Shown: in pieces, positions 1 to 6,449 of the stretch
How positions within the stretch are numbered: position 1 is the first letter of the stretch
How the letters are laid out: every line of letters starts with the position of its first letter
Source: Bacteroidetes bacterium CG23_combo_of_CG06-09_8_20_14_all_32_9
Lineage (GTDB): Bacteria; Bacteroidota; Bacteroidia; Bacteroidales; GWA2-32-17
Assembly (NCBI GenBank): GCA_002771395.1
Contig: PCSS01000305.1
Location: 1,815 to 8,679, forward strand
Direction: 5' to 3'
Length of the DNA stretch: 6,865 bases
The notes under the pieces: model-generated
Database searches by the model: none
Seen by the model: only the letters and a program-made list of their open reading frames with translations
What the model was told of the DNA's origin: nothing
Translations under genes and position numbers: made by a program

Positions 1-20
1 GAGCATCTTTCGTTAATCAT
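1..20 (-). CDS. rplV: Probable 5' end of rplV (ribosomal protein L22), cut by the window edge
   Basis: In nearly all bacteria rplV follows rpsS in the S10 operon, so the gene starting here should encode 50S protein L22. An ATG lies 5 bases after the rpsS stop codon and would give a product beginning MINERC. A second ATG at 6-4 is in another frame. Neither gives the 'MGARK' opening I would expect for L22 in this phylum, so the exact start is undecided and the true start may lie beyond the window. The identification rests on gene order; the six visible codons are too few to show homology. Confidence 0.35.
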
Positions 21-25
21 TATTC

Positions 26-289
26 TTATTTTTTACCTGCATGTCCTCTGTAAGTGCGGGTAGGTGAAAATTCACCTAACTTATGTCCAACCATGTTCTC
101 AGTAATATAAACAGGAATAAATTTATTTCCGTTATGAACTGCAATTGTAGTTCCAACAAATTCGGGTGATATTACTGATGCTCTCGACCATGTTTTAATG
201 GGCTGGTGTTTGCCCGAGGCAGTCATTTTTAATACCTTACTTTCGAGTTTATAGTTTATATAAGGTCCTTTTTTTATAGATCGGCTCAT
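26..289 (-). CDS. rpsS: 30S ribosomal protein S19
   Basis: S19 sits in the head of the 30S subunit, binding 16S rRNA together with S13 near the A-site tRNA. The 87-residue product is close to the usual length of about 90. It opens with [10 protein letters not shown] and carries the family motifs KTWSRAS (residues 32-38), VHNG (51-54) and [13 protein letters not shown] (62-74), then a basic tail ending RGHAGKK. The start is the only ATG that gives the conserved N-terminus. It lies 18 bases after the rplB stop in an AT-rich spacer without a Shine-Dalgarno sequence, and the stop is TAA. It belongs to the S10 part of the operon between rplB and the expected rplV. Nothing in it is unusual. Confidence 0.98.
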   Translation of the reverse strand: MSRSIKKGPYINYKLESKVLKMTASGKHQPIKTWSRASVISPEFVGTTIAVHNGNKFIPVYITENMVGHKLGEFSPTRTYRGHAGKK

Positions 290-307
290 TTTATCATTAA
301 ATAATTG

Positions 308-1129
308 TTATTTTCTGCGTTCAATAATTAATTTATTAGAAACATTTTTAGGCTTGCGTGTTTTATAACCTTTAGCAGGGATGCCTTTTCGCGAGCGTGG
401 GTGTCCGCCGGAAGCCTTACCTTCACCGCCACCCATTGGGTGGTCAACGGGGTTCATTGCAACACCACGGTTTCTTGGTCTGCGTCCTAACCAGCGTGAA
501 CGGCCGGCTTTTCCCGAAACTTCAAGAAAATGGTCAGGATTAGATATTATACCTATTGTAGCTTTGCAAGTTACAAGAATTTTTCTTGTTTCATTAGAGG
601 GCATTTTAATAATTGCATGTCGTCCTTCGCGTGAGGTAAGAGTAGCATAACAACCTGCACTTCTTGCAATTGCAGCACCCTGATGTGGATAAAGTTCTAT
701 GTTATGAATATTAGTTCCCAAAGGAATATCGGAAAGAAAGAGTGTATTCCCAATTTCGGGAGGTGCGTCTTTTCCTGATATTATTGTTTGTCCTACTTTT
801 AATCCGTGAGGTGCTATAATGTATCTTTTTTCGCCATCGGCATAAAAAACTAATGCTATACGTGAGCTGCGATTTGGGTCATATTCTACTGTTTTAACTG
901 TAGCAGGAATACTGTCTTTTTCGCGTAAAAAATCAATTATGCGGAATTTCTTTTTATGTCCACCTCCTATGTAGCGCATGGTCATTTTTCCGGAATTATT
1001 TCTTCCGCCTGAATTTTTTACAGGTAATAATAATGATTTTTCGGGTGAACTAAATGTAATTTCCCCGAAAGAACTTATTACCTTTTGTCTTTGACCCGGT
1101 GTAACCGGTTTAAATTTTTTAACGCCCAT
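308..1129 (-). CDS. rplB: 50S ribosomal protein L2
   Basis: L2 is a 23S rRNA-binding protein needed for subunit association and peptidyl transferase assembly. The 273-residue product has the family's usual length. Visible landmarks are the N-terminal OB-fold region with [20 protein letters not shown] (residues 41-60), a central SH3-like domain (about 125-200, including [12 protein letters not shown] at 149-160), and the C-terminal segment [20 protein letters not shown] (225-244). His230 there corresponds to E. coli His229, the residue linked to peptidyl transferase activity. The residue two places later is Met where E. coli has His; as I recall this is the normal Bacteroidota form. The start lies 6 bases after the rplW stop, so co-translation is likely. 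The C-terminus is strongly basic, as expected for an rRNA-binding tail. Confidence 0.99.
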   Translation of the reverse strand: MGVKKFKPVTPGQRQKVISSFGEITFSSPEKSLLLPVKNSGGRNNSGKMTMRYIGGGHKKKFRIIDFLREKDSIPATVKTVEYDPNRSSRIALVFYADGEKRYIIAPHGLKVGQTIISGKDAPPEIGNTLFLSDIPLGTNIHNIELYPHQGAAIARSAGCYATLTSREGRHAIIKMPSNETRKILVTCKATIGIISNPDHFLEVSGKAGRSRWLGRRPRNRGVAMNPVDHPMGGGEGKASGGHPRSRKGIPAKGYKTRKPKNVSNKLIIERRK

Positions 1130-1135
1130 TTTTAA

Positions 1136-1426
1136 TTATATGTTACTGTAAAAATCAATTTTTTCTCCTTTAGCCAGTGTAACAATTGCTTTTTTAAAAG
1201 CGCTTGATTTTCCTCTTAAAATACCGGAACGTGTATTACGGGATTTTTTTTTGCCACTATAATTAATTGTATTTACGGCAACAACATTAATTCCATAAAG
1301 TTTCTCAACTGCATTTTTAACCTGAAGTTTATTAGCACCTGTTGAAACCATAAATCCATACTTACCAAGCGGATCACCCTGACGGTCCATTTTTTCGGTT
1401 ACTATTGGTCTGATAACAATGTCCAT
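1136..1426 (-). CDS. rplW: 50S ribosomal protein L23
   Basis: L23 lies at the exit of the peptide tunnel and is the docking site for trigger factor and the signal recognition particle in bacteria. The 96-residue product matches the usual bacterial length. Key features are RPIVTEK (residues 6-12), the ANKLQVKNAVEKLYG segment (31-45) that contacts 23S rRNA, the VNT strand (51-53), the basic loop SGKKKSRNTRSG (57-68), and the C-terminal KKAIVTLAKGEKIDFY (78-93). Its ATG overlaps the rplD stop by one base in a TAATG arrangement, which points to translational coupling, so the two should be made in equal amounts. A short AAAGAG lies 3 bases upstream of the ATG; I do not count it as a ribosome binding site. 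Confidence 0.98.
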   Translation of the reverse strand: MDIVIRPIVTEKMDRQGDPLGKYGFMVSTGANKLQVKNAVEKLYGINVVAVNTINYSGKKKSRNTRSGILRGKSSAFKKAIVTLAKGEKIDFYSNI

Positions 1427-2064
1427 TACTCTTTATTTTTAAGTATATTATTCTCTAAAACTGCAAGTGAACTCTCTGCAAGGAGCAAAGTTGAAGCTCT
1501 TACAATATCGTAAGTAGTTAATTCTGAAACACCTACAATTTTAGGGTTTTTTAAATTTCGAGACGACAAATATATGTTTTTCTTTTGATTTGCTAAAACT
1601 ATTAATGATTTTTTATTATTAATTTTAAAATTATTTTGAAGTTCTACCATATTTTTGGTTTTAGGTTGCTCAAAATCAAAATCTTCTAAAATAAAAATAA
1701 GATTATTTTTTGCTTTATCAGATAATGCAGATTTTTTGGCAAGTTGTTTCACCTTTTTATTAAGTTTTATGGTATAATCGCGGGGTTGGGGACCAAAAGC
1801 ACGTCCACCGCCAACTCTTACAGGTGATTTAATACTTCCGGCCCGGGCGCCACCGGTTCCTTTCTGGCGTTTAATTTTTCTTGTACTTCCCGAAATTTCG
1901 CTTCGTTGTTTTGATTTGTGAGTTCCCTGGCGATTATTTGCCATAAACCGTTTCACATCAAGATAAATGGCATGGTTATTAGGTTCTATTCCAAAAATAG
2001 CATCGTTAAGGGTTACCTTGCGTCCGGAATCTTTACCGGAGATATTAAATACTGATAGTTCCAT
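1426..2064 (-). CDS. rplD: 50S ribosomal protein L4
   Basis: L4 binds 23S rRNA, and its extended loop lines the peptide exit tunnel near the constriction where macrolides act. The 212-residue product is slightly longer than the roughly 205 common in the family because of a Lys/Asn-rich C-terminus ([12 protein letters not shown]). The tunnel loop is well preserved: [11 protein letters not shown] (residues 67-77), [13 protein letters not shown] (80-92) and [11 protein letters not shown] (94-104). The globular Rossmann-like part follows, with [15 protein letters not shown] (125-139) and SLIVLANQ (153-160). The start is fixed by the conserved [11 protein letters not shown]-terminus. In E. coli L4 represses its own S10 operon through a leader, but no comparable leader is visible between rplC and rplD or before rpsJ. 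The start codon lies inside the last unit of a degenerate 7-base repeat (2061-2088). Confidence 0.98.
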   Translation of the reverse strand: MELSVFNISGKDSGRKVTLNDAIFGIEPNNHAIYLDVKRFMANNRQGTHKSKQRSEISGSTRKIKRQKGTGGARAGSIKSPVRVGGGRAFGPQPRDYTIKLNKKVKQLAKKSALSDKAKNNLIFILEDFDFEQPKTKNMVELQNNFKINNKKSLIVLANQKKNIYLSSRNLKNPKIVGVSELTTYDIVRASTLLLAESSLAVLENNILKNKE

Positions 2065-2088
2065 TTATGATTTAGGATTTAGGATTTT
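2061..2088 (-). repeat. Degenerate tandem heptad repeat, four units, ending in the rplD start codon
   Basis: Read on the minus strand, bases 2088 to 2061 are AAAATCC-TAAATCC-TAAATCA-TAAATGG: four 7-base units that differ by one or two bases. The ATG of rplD (2064-2062) lies in the last unit. The array fills most of the 32-base gap after rplC and extends the A/T-rich, Shine-Dalgarno-free start context. It could be slippage-derived spacer or a chance feature of an AT-rich gap. The pattern is read directly from the sequence; any function is unproven. Confidence 0.75.
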
Positions 2089-2096
2089 CTTGACAT

Positions 2097-2714
2097 TTAT
2101 TTCTCTACTATTACATAAGACCCATTTGACCCGGGAACCGAGCCTTTAACAACTAAAATATTTTGTTCGGCAATAAGTTTTACAATTTCAAGATTTATTT
2201 GTTTCACTTTGCGTGAACCCATGTGTCCGCCCATTCGCATTCCTTTTAAAACCCGTGAAGGGAAAGAACTTGCTCCAAGTGAACCGGGATGCCTTAATCT
2301 ATCCGACTGTCCGTGAGTAGTACCTCCAACTCCGCTAAACCCATAACGTTTAATAACGCCCTGAAATCCTTTACCCTTAGAAATACCGGCAACGTCAACA
2401 AAATAGTCTTCTTTATAAATTTCGGCAGTAAGTATATCGCCAGCCTTAATGGGAAATGTAAATCCTTTTAATTCATGAAGTACTCTTTTAGGAGTTGTGT
2501 TAGTTTTTTTAAAATGCCCCATTAAAGGTTTAGAGGTATTTTTTTCTTTTCGCTCGTCAAAAGCAAGTTGAATTGCGTTGTAACCGTCGTTTTCTATGGT
2601 TTTTACCTGTGTAACGACACAGGGACCGACTTGTAAAACGGTGCATGGAATATTTTTTCCATCAGCACTGAAAACCGAAGTCATACCGATTTTTTTACCT
2701 ATTAGTCCAGCCAT
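2097..2714 (-). CDS. rplC: 50S ribosomal protein L3
   Basis: L3 is an early assembly protein of the 50S subunit; its long loop reaches toward the peptidyl transferase centre. The 205-residue product has the normal length. The N-terminus [15 protein letters not shown] is diagnostic, followed by [10 protein letters not shown] (residues 30-39), [23 protein letters not shown] (114-136, read in two parts) and the central loop [21 protein letters not shown] (141-161). The glutamine of the GQMG motif that PrmB N5-methylates in E. coli (Gln150) is replaced here by His164 (RMGGHMG). The start is the only ATG that gives the conserved N-terminus. It lies 49 bases after the rpsJ stop, the widest gap in the operon. 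That gap is almost pure A/T and shows no promoter-like TAnnTTTG box. Confidence 0.98.
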   Translation of the reverse strand: MAGLIGKKIGMTSVFSADGKNIPCTVLQVGPCVVTQVKTIENDGYNAIQLAFDERKEKNTSKPLMGHFKKTNTTPKRVLHELKGFTFPIKAGDILTAEIYKEDYFVDVAGISKGKGFQGVIKRYGFSGVGGTTHGQSDRLRHPGSLGASSFPSRVLKGMRMGGHMGSRKVKQINLEIVKLIAEQNILVVKGSVPGSNGSYVIVEK

Positions 2715-2763
2715 TTTTTAATTTATTATTGAATATTGATTATTTACAATTTATATTTAAAGT

Positions 2764-3069
2764 TTAGACTTTAATTTCTACTTCTACACCACTCGGAAGT
2801 TCGAGTTTCATAAGCGCATCAATGGTTTTGGATGTTGAACTGTAAATATCCAGTAATCTTTTATGCGAACTTAGCTGAAACTGTTCTCTTGATTTTTTAT
2901 TTACAAAAGGCGACCTTAAAACGGTAAATATCCTTTTGTGAGTAGGCAAAGGTATTGGTCCGTTTACTACTGCGCCAGTTGATTTCACAGTCTTCACAAT
3001 TTTTTCGGCTGACTTATCAACCAGGTTATGGTCGTAAGATTTTAATTTTATTCTTATTCTTTGGTTCAT
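2764..3069 (-). CDS. rpsJ: 30S ribosomal protein S10
   Basis: S10 is part of the 30S head and, in its free form with NusB, a transcription antitermination factor (NusE). The 101-residue product has the usual length. Family features are the N-terminal [10 protein letters not shown] strand (residues 5-14), the long loop [20 protein letters not shown] (35-54) that carries the rRNA-binding residues, NKKSREQF (57-64) and the C-terminal [10 protein letters not shown] (91-100). The gene starts 3 bases after the fusA stop, so it is almost certainly co-translated with EF-G. In E. coli rpsJ heads a separate operon with a leader; here there is no space for one, which joins the str and S10 operons into a single unit. 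Confidence 0.98.
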   Translation of the reverse strand: MNQRIRIKLKSYDHNLVDKSAEKIVKTVKSTGAVVNGPIPLPTHKRIFTVLRSPFVNKKSREQFQLSSHKRLLDIYSSTSKTIDALMKLELPSGVEVEIKV

Positions 3070-3072
3070 ATT

Positions 3073-5184
3073 TTATTGATTAATACAAATTTGTTTTCCT
3101 GTTACTCTTTTAATTATTTCGGCGGCAAGTTCAATTGGCAATTTCTGATATTTAAAAAACTCCATTGAAGAAGATGCTCTGCCCGAGGTAATTGTTCTAA
3201 GAACAGTTACATAGCCGAAGACTTCTGATAGCGGAACCTGAGCTTTTATAATTCTTGCACCCAATTTGTTATCCACTCCAAGAATTTGACCGCGACGGTG
3301 ATTTAAGTCGCTCATTATATCGCCCATATATTCTTCAGGAGTAACAATTTCAATATTCATAATTGGTTCTAATAGTGTTGGGTTTGCGTTCAGTGAGGCA
3401 TTGCGATACGCAAGATTTGCTGCTGTTTCAAATGAAATGGTATCGGAATCAACAGGATGAAAAGAGCCATTGAGTAATACAACTTTTAAATTATCAAGCG
3501 GATATCCTGCCATAGGACCATTAAACATTGCCATTTTAAATCCTTTTTCAACTGACAATATATATTCTTTAGGTAAAATATTACCTTTTATTGCATTAAT
3601 GAATTGCAGTCCGGAAATTCCCTTGTCGGCGGGTCCAATACTTACTAATATATCTGCAAATTTTCCTTTGCCACCGGTTTGTTTCTTAAAAATTTCGTGA
3701 TGTTCCGTTTTGGTAGTAAGTGTTTCTTTATAAGCTACCATTGGAACACCCTGATTTATTTGAAGGTTATATTCTCTTTTAAGCCGGTCAATTAAAACTT
3801 CAAGGTGAAGTTCACCCATTCCGTTAATTGTGGTTTGACCGGTGTTTTCATCAACTTTTACTGTAAATGTCGGGTCTTCATCAGAAAGTTTTTGAAGAGT
3901 AATAACTAATTTATCTATATCTGCCTGATTAACAGGTTCTATGGCTATTCCTATAACTGGTTCAGGAAAAATCATAGTCTCAAAAAATATTGGATGATGC
4001 TCGTTACAAATAGTATCTCCGGTTTTTACATCTTTTAATCCAACGGCAGCACAAATATCACCCGCTTCAATGTCTTCTTTTGGAATTTGTTTATTAGCGT
4101 GCATCTGAAAAAGCCTCGAAAGTCTTTCTTTTTTTCCGGTACGAACATTATAAGTCATATCTCCGGCTTGTAAAACTCCCGAATAAACTCTTAAATAAGT
4201 AAGTCTTCCTACATAAGGGTCGGTTGCAATTTTAAATGCAAGAGCAGAAAATGGTTCAGAATTATCCGGTTTACGTTCAATATATTTTTCGTTACGGGGA
4301 TTAATTCCTTTAACGTTGCCAATATCAAGCGGACTGGGTAAATATGCAATAATGCCATCAAGAAGGCATTGAATACCTTTATTTTTAAATGCAGCTCCGC
4401 AAAATACCGGCACAACTTTCATTTTAATTGTAGCCTCGCGAATTGCATTATAAATTTCTTCGGTAGTTATTGAATTTTTATTATTAAGAAATTTTTCAAG
4501 AATAACATCATCGGTTTCGGCAAGTTTTTCAAACATAAATTCGCGCCATTCTTCAACCGCTTTCATCATTTCAACAGGAACAGGAAGAACATCATAAGTA
4601 GAACCAAGTGTTTCATTATTCCAGATAATTGTTTTTTTCTGAATAATATCTATTACGCCTCTGAAACTATCTTCATTACCTAAAGGTATTTGAACAGGAA
4701 TGGGATTTGCTTTGAGTTTTTTCTGAATTTGTGTTATAATTCCAAAAAAATCAGCTCCTGGTCTATCCATTTTATTTACAAAAGCGATACGTGGAACGTG
4801 GTATTTTGTAGCCTGTCGCCAAACGGTCTCGGATTGCGGCTCAACACCGCCAACAGCACAAAAAATTGCAACTGCACCATCGAGTACACGTAATGAACGT
4901 TCTACTTCAACAGTAAAATCAACGTGTCCGGGGGTATCAATAATATTTATTTTGAAATCTTCGTCAAGGTATTTCCAAAAAGTAGTTGTGGCGGCAGATG
5001 TAATGGTAATGCCTCTTTCCTGCTCCTGAACCATCCAGTCCATTGTAGCGGAACCTTCGTGAACCTCGCCCATGCGGTGGTTAATACCTGAATAATATAA
5101 TATACGTTCGGTGGTAGTGGTTTTACCTGCATCAATATGAGCCATGATGCCGATGTTCCTGGTATATTTTAAATCTTTTGTCAT
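3073..5184 (-). CDS. fusA: Translation elongation factor G (EF-G), str-operon copy
   Basis: EF-G is the cytoplasmic GTPase that moves tRNAs and mRNA through the ribosome and, with ribosome recycling factor, splits post-termination ribosomes. The 703 residues match the family (E. coli 704). The GTPase domain shows [15 protein letters not shown] (residues 15-29, P-loop), the switch I region ending [11 protein letters not shown] (56-66), DTPGHVDF (83-90, with catalytic His87), NKMDRPG (137-143) and CGAAFK (262-267, G5). The beta-barrel domain II, domain III, domain IV with conserved tip His576 (GSFHPVD), and a C-terminal domain V including [20 protein letters not shown] follow. No key residue is missing, so it should be the canonical translocating form; the divergent Bacteroidota EF-G2 paralogue described from carbon-starved cells would be elsewhere. 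It lies 29 bases after rpsG and 3 bases before rpsJ. A GAAGG lies 12 bases upstream of the ATG, too far to be a convincing ribosome binding site. Confidence 0.99.
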   Translation of the reverse strand: MTKDLKYTRNIGIMAHIDAGKTTTTERILYYSGINHRMGEVHEGSATMDWMVQEQERGITITSAATTTFWKYLDEDFKINIIDTPGHVDFTVEVERSLRVLDGAVAIFCAVGGVEPQSETVWRQATKYHVPRIAFVNKMDRPGADFFGIITQIQKKLKANPIPVQIPLGNEDSFRGVIDIIQKKTIIWNNETLGSTYDVLPVPVEMMKAVEEWREFMFEKLAETDDVILEKFLNNKNSITTEEIYNAIREATIKMKVVPVFCGAAFKNKGIQCLLDGIIAYLPSPLDIGNVKGINPRNEKYIERKPDNSEPFSALAFKIATDPYVGRLTYLRVYSGVLQAGDMTYNVRTGKKERLSRLFQMHANKQIPKEDIEAGDICAAVGLKDVKTGDTICNEHHPIFFETMIFPEPVIGIAIEPVNQADIDKLVITLQKLSDEDPTFTVKVDENTGQTTINGMGELHLEVLIDRLKREYNLQINQGVPMVAYKETLTTKTEHHEIFKKQTGGKGKFADILVSIGPADKGISGLQFINAIKGNILPKEYILSVEKGFKMAMFNGPMAGYPLDNLKVVLLNGSFHPVDSDTISFETAANLAYRNASLNANPTLLEPIMNIEIVTPEEYMGDIMSDLNHRRGQILGVDNKLGARIIKAQVPLSEVFGYVTVLRTITSGRASSSMEFFKYQKLPIELAAEIIKRVTGKQICINQ

Positions 5185-5213
5185 TTTAATTCGCTACCTT
5201 CAAAGAACGTGTA

Positions 5214-5690
5214 TTAAAAACGAAAATGTGAAAACGCTTTGTTCGCTTCTGCCATTTTGTGTATATCTTCTTTTCTTTTAAATGCTCCGCCTTCGGAATT
5301 ATATGCTGCAATAATTTCTGCTGCAAGTTTTTCACTCATCGTTCTTCCATTACGTTTGCGGGCAAATTCTATCAGATTTTTAATGCTGATGGCTACTTTG
5401 CGTTCCTGACGAATTTCGGTAGGTACCTGAAAAGTAGCGCCGCCAACTCTTCGGCTTTTTACTTCAACGTTAGGAGTAATATTTTCAAGTGCTTTTTTCC
5501 AATAGTCAAGCGGTTCTAATCCCGATTCTTTTGTTTTTGTGGCAACTACTTCCATTGCATCATAAAATAATTTTAGAGCTATGTTTTTTTTGCCTTCGTA
5601 TAAAAGTTTGTTTACAAATTTTGATACAAGAATATCATTAAATTTTGAATCGGGCAGAATGATACGTTTTTTTAGTCTTGATTTTCTCAT
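5214..5690 (-). CDS. rpsG: 30S ribosomal protein S7
   Basis: S7 is the primary binding protein of the 16S rRNA 3' major domain and forms part of the mRNA exit channel near the E site. The 158-residue product has the usual Bacteroidota length. The signature [16 protein letters not shown] (residues 79-94) forms the beta-hairpin that reaches toward the E-site tRNA. KLAAEI (121-126), [20 protein letters not shown] (134-153) and the terminal SHFRF (154-158) are all as expected. The N-terminus [14 protein letters not shown] sets the start. It lies 5 bases after the rpsL stop, so the two are probably translationally coupled. In E. coli S7 represses the str operon by binding between rpsL and rpsG; a 5-base gap leaves no room for that structured site here. 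Confidence 0.98.
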   Translation of the reverse strand: MRKSRLKKRIILPDSKFNDILVSKFVNKLLYEGKKNIALKLFYDAMEVVATKTKESGLEPLDYWKKALENITPNVEVKSRRVGGATFQVPTEIRQERKVAISIKNLIEFARKRNGRTMSEKLAAEIIAAYNSEGGAFKRKEDIHKMAEANKAFSHFRF

Positions 5691-5695
5691 ATAAA

Positions 5696-6076
5696 TTATT
5701 TTTTAACTTTTGGTTTTTTGGTTCCATATCTGGATCTTCTTTGCTTACGTCCTTCTACGCCGGCAGTATCCAAAGTTCCGCGGATAATATGATAACGAAC
5801 ACCGGGTAAGTCTTTTACACGTCCTCCACGTATAAGAACAATTGAGTGTTCCTGAAGGTTATGACCTTCACCGGGGATATATGCAATAACTTCCTGTCCG
5901 TTGGTAATGCGAACTTTAGCCACTTTGCGCATAGCAGAGTTAGGCTTTTTAGGGGTTGTAGTGTAAACACGCGTACAAACACCGCAACGTTGCGGGCATG
6001 AATTAAGCGCCCTTGATTTGCTTTTTTCTACGATTTTTTTTCGTCCTTTTCTTACCAATTGTTCTATAGTCGGCAT
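5696..6076 (-). CDS. rpsL: 30S ribosomal protein S12
   Basis: S12 controls decoding accuracy at the A site and is the target of streptomycin-resistance mutations. The 126-residue product is the usual length. Motifs are [13 protein letters not shown] (residues 2-14), [17 protein letters not shown] (41-57), [20 protein letters not shown] (66-85) and [10 protein letters not shown] (87-96). Lys43 and Lys88 are the wild-type, streptomycin-sensitive residues, and Asp89 is the position methylthiolated by RimO in E. coli. Two residues are odd: Arg22 where Pro is usual (KSPAL), and Cys31 where Arg or Lys is usual. With Cys27 and Cys34, Cys31 makes a Cys-x3-Cys-x2-Cys cluster. This is the first gene of the operon; its start lies about 38 bases downstream of the predicted transcription start, and no Shine-Dalgarno sequence is present. 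Confidence 0.98.
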   Translation of the reverse strand: MPTIEQLVRKGRKKIVEKSKSRALNSCPQRCGVCTRVYTTTPKKPNSAMRKVAKVRITNGQEVIAYIPGEGHNLQEHSIVLIRGGRVKDLPGVRYHIIRGTLDTAGVEGRKQRRSRYGTKKPKVKK

Positions 6077-6083
6077 AAATATT

Positions 6084-6098
6084 CATTTTTATTAAAAA
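6084..6098. repeat. Small A/T palindrome in the rpsL leader
   Basis: ATTTTTA-T-TAAAAAT is a perfect 7-base inverted repeat around one central base, lying in the predicted 5' untranslated region just before the rpsL start. The arms are pure A/T and the one-base centre could not form a tight RNA hairpin without opening inner pairs. Chance in AT-rich DNA is a likely explanation. Confidence 0.35.
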
Positions 6099-6111
6099 TA
6101 CGTTTCCCAAA

Positions 6112-6133
6112 ATGGTTTGCAAAGGTAAACCAT
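6112..6133. repeat. Perfect 7-bp inverted repeat centred on the rpsL -7 box
   Basis: ATGGTTT (6112-6118) and AAACCAT (6127-6133) are exact inverted copies separated by 8 bases. The spacer plus the first base of the right arm is the leftward -7 element (6120-6127), so a dimeric protein bound here would cover the promoter. A further ATGGT occurs at 6152-6156, beside the -33 box, in inverted orientation to the right arm. The repeat is seen directly; operator function is inference. Confidence 0.5.
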
Positions 6134-6151
6134 ATATTTTATTAAAACAAC
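6120..6151 (-). promoter_or_regulatory. Predicted Bacteroidota-type promoter for the str-S10 operon
   Basis: On the minus strand, TACCTTTG (6127-6120) is an exact match to the Bacteroidota -7 consensus TAnnTTTG. GTTG (6151-6148) lies 20 bases upstream and contains the TTG of the -33 element (consensus TTG or TTTG). Spacing and both elements fit the primary sigma factor of this phylum. The predicted transcription start is near 6114, giving a leader of roughly 38 bases. This is the only well-formed promoter I find ahead of rpsL and probably drives the whole cluster. Confidence 0.75.
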
Positions 6152-6320
6152 ATGGTAAGCAAAAAAAATATTTATAAATCTGCGTCTTCTCAAAAAATAA
6201 AGGTAAAATTTGATTTACAATTCTCTAATACAAAGTTATATAGATATAAACTGCCATGATTTTTAATTGACCTAAAAAATCTCCAATTTCTAAAAATAAT
6301 TCCCAAACAAAATATATTTT

Positions 6321-6370
6321 ACCGATTTCACTGCAAGTAAGTGAATAAATCTTCACTAATTGATATCGGT
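6321..6370. repeat. Nested inverted repeats upstream of the rightward gene
   Basis: The sequence holds ACCGAT (6321-6326), TTCACT (6327-6332), AGTGAA (6340-6345), TTCACT (6352-6357) and ATCGGT (6365-6370). ACCGAT/ATCGGT form an outer dyad. The central AGTGAA can pair with either TTCACT copy, with a 7-base or 6-base spacer, and the two pairings exclude each other. The set lies about 50-100 bases upstream of the predicted rightward start, so it would act as DNA, for example an activator or repressor site, unless a leftward or longer transcript covers it. No T-run follows, so it is not an intrinsic terminator. Confidence 0.5.
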
Positions 6371-6405
6371 TAAGTTTCATATAAAACAGGAACAAAAATA
6401 ATTAT

Positions 6406-6413
6406 TATATTTG
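6406..6413 (+). promoter_or_regulatory. Predicted -7 box of the rightward gene
   Basis: TATATTTG matches the Bacteroidota -7 consensus TAnnTTTG exactly and lies 36 bases before the ATG at 6450, giving a predicted start near 6419 and a leader of about 30 bases. No TTG or TTTG lies 17-23 bases upstream (the stretch reads ATAAAACAGG), so the -33 element is missing or weak. That suggests either a weak promoter or one needing an activator, perhaps through the repeats at 6321-6370. Confidence 0.55.
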
Positions 6414-6449
6414 CGGTTCAAGCAAAAATAAATTAAAATTTACAACAAA

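Larger units (their letters stand above)
6077..6449. other. Divergent intergenic control region between rpsL and the rightward secreted-protein gene
   Basis: This 373-base stretch is very AT-rich, and I see no credible coding sequence or RNA gene in it; the one ATG I traced (6256) runs only four codons before a stop. It holds a likely leftward promoter for rpsL near 6120-6151, a -7 box for the rightward gene at 6406-6413, a palindrome around the rpsL -7 box, and a nested inverted-repeat cluster at 6321-6370. Because the genes diverge, no terminator is expected. The middle part, about 6160-6320, shows only A/T runs and one isolated -7-like box (6231-6238). Confidence 0.85.

Noticed and set aside
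381..650. 89-codon open frame on the plus strand inside rplB
   Set aside because: It is antisense to a fully conserved L2 gene and its product resembles no protein family; it is explained by the codon pattern of rplB.
1967..2149. Plus-strand frame spanning the rplC-rplD gap
   Set aside because: It is antisense to two conserved genes, with no recognisable product and no promoter.
2715..2763. The 49-base rpsJ-rplC gap as an internal promoter or L4 leader
   Set aside because: The gap is nearly pure A/T, with no TAnnTTTG box on the minus strand and no GC-containing stem.
4209..4415. 68-codon minus-strand frame inside fusA
   Set aside because: It is a shifted frame of intact EF-G with no start context or family resemblance.
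4398..5184. EF-G as a specialised paralogue (EF-G2 or tetracycline-protection-like)
   Set aside because: All GTPase motifs and domain IV residues are canonical, the length is normal, and the gene sits in the str operon.
5259..5519. 86-codon plus-strand frame rich in Phe and Cys inside rpsG
   Set aside because: The Phe/Cys content is the reverse reading of Lys- and Ala-rich S7 codons; it is not a real gene.
6077..6449. CRISPR, tRNA, insertion sequence or riboswitch in the intergenic region
   Set aside because: There are no regularly spaced repeats, cloverleaf, transposase remnants, terminal repeats or conserved aptamer-like stems; only short dyads are present.
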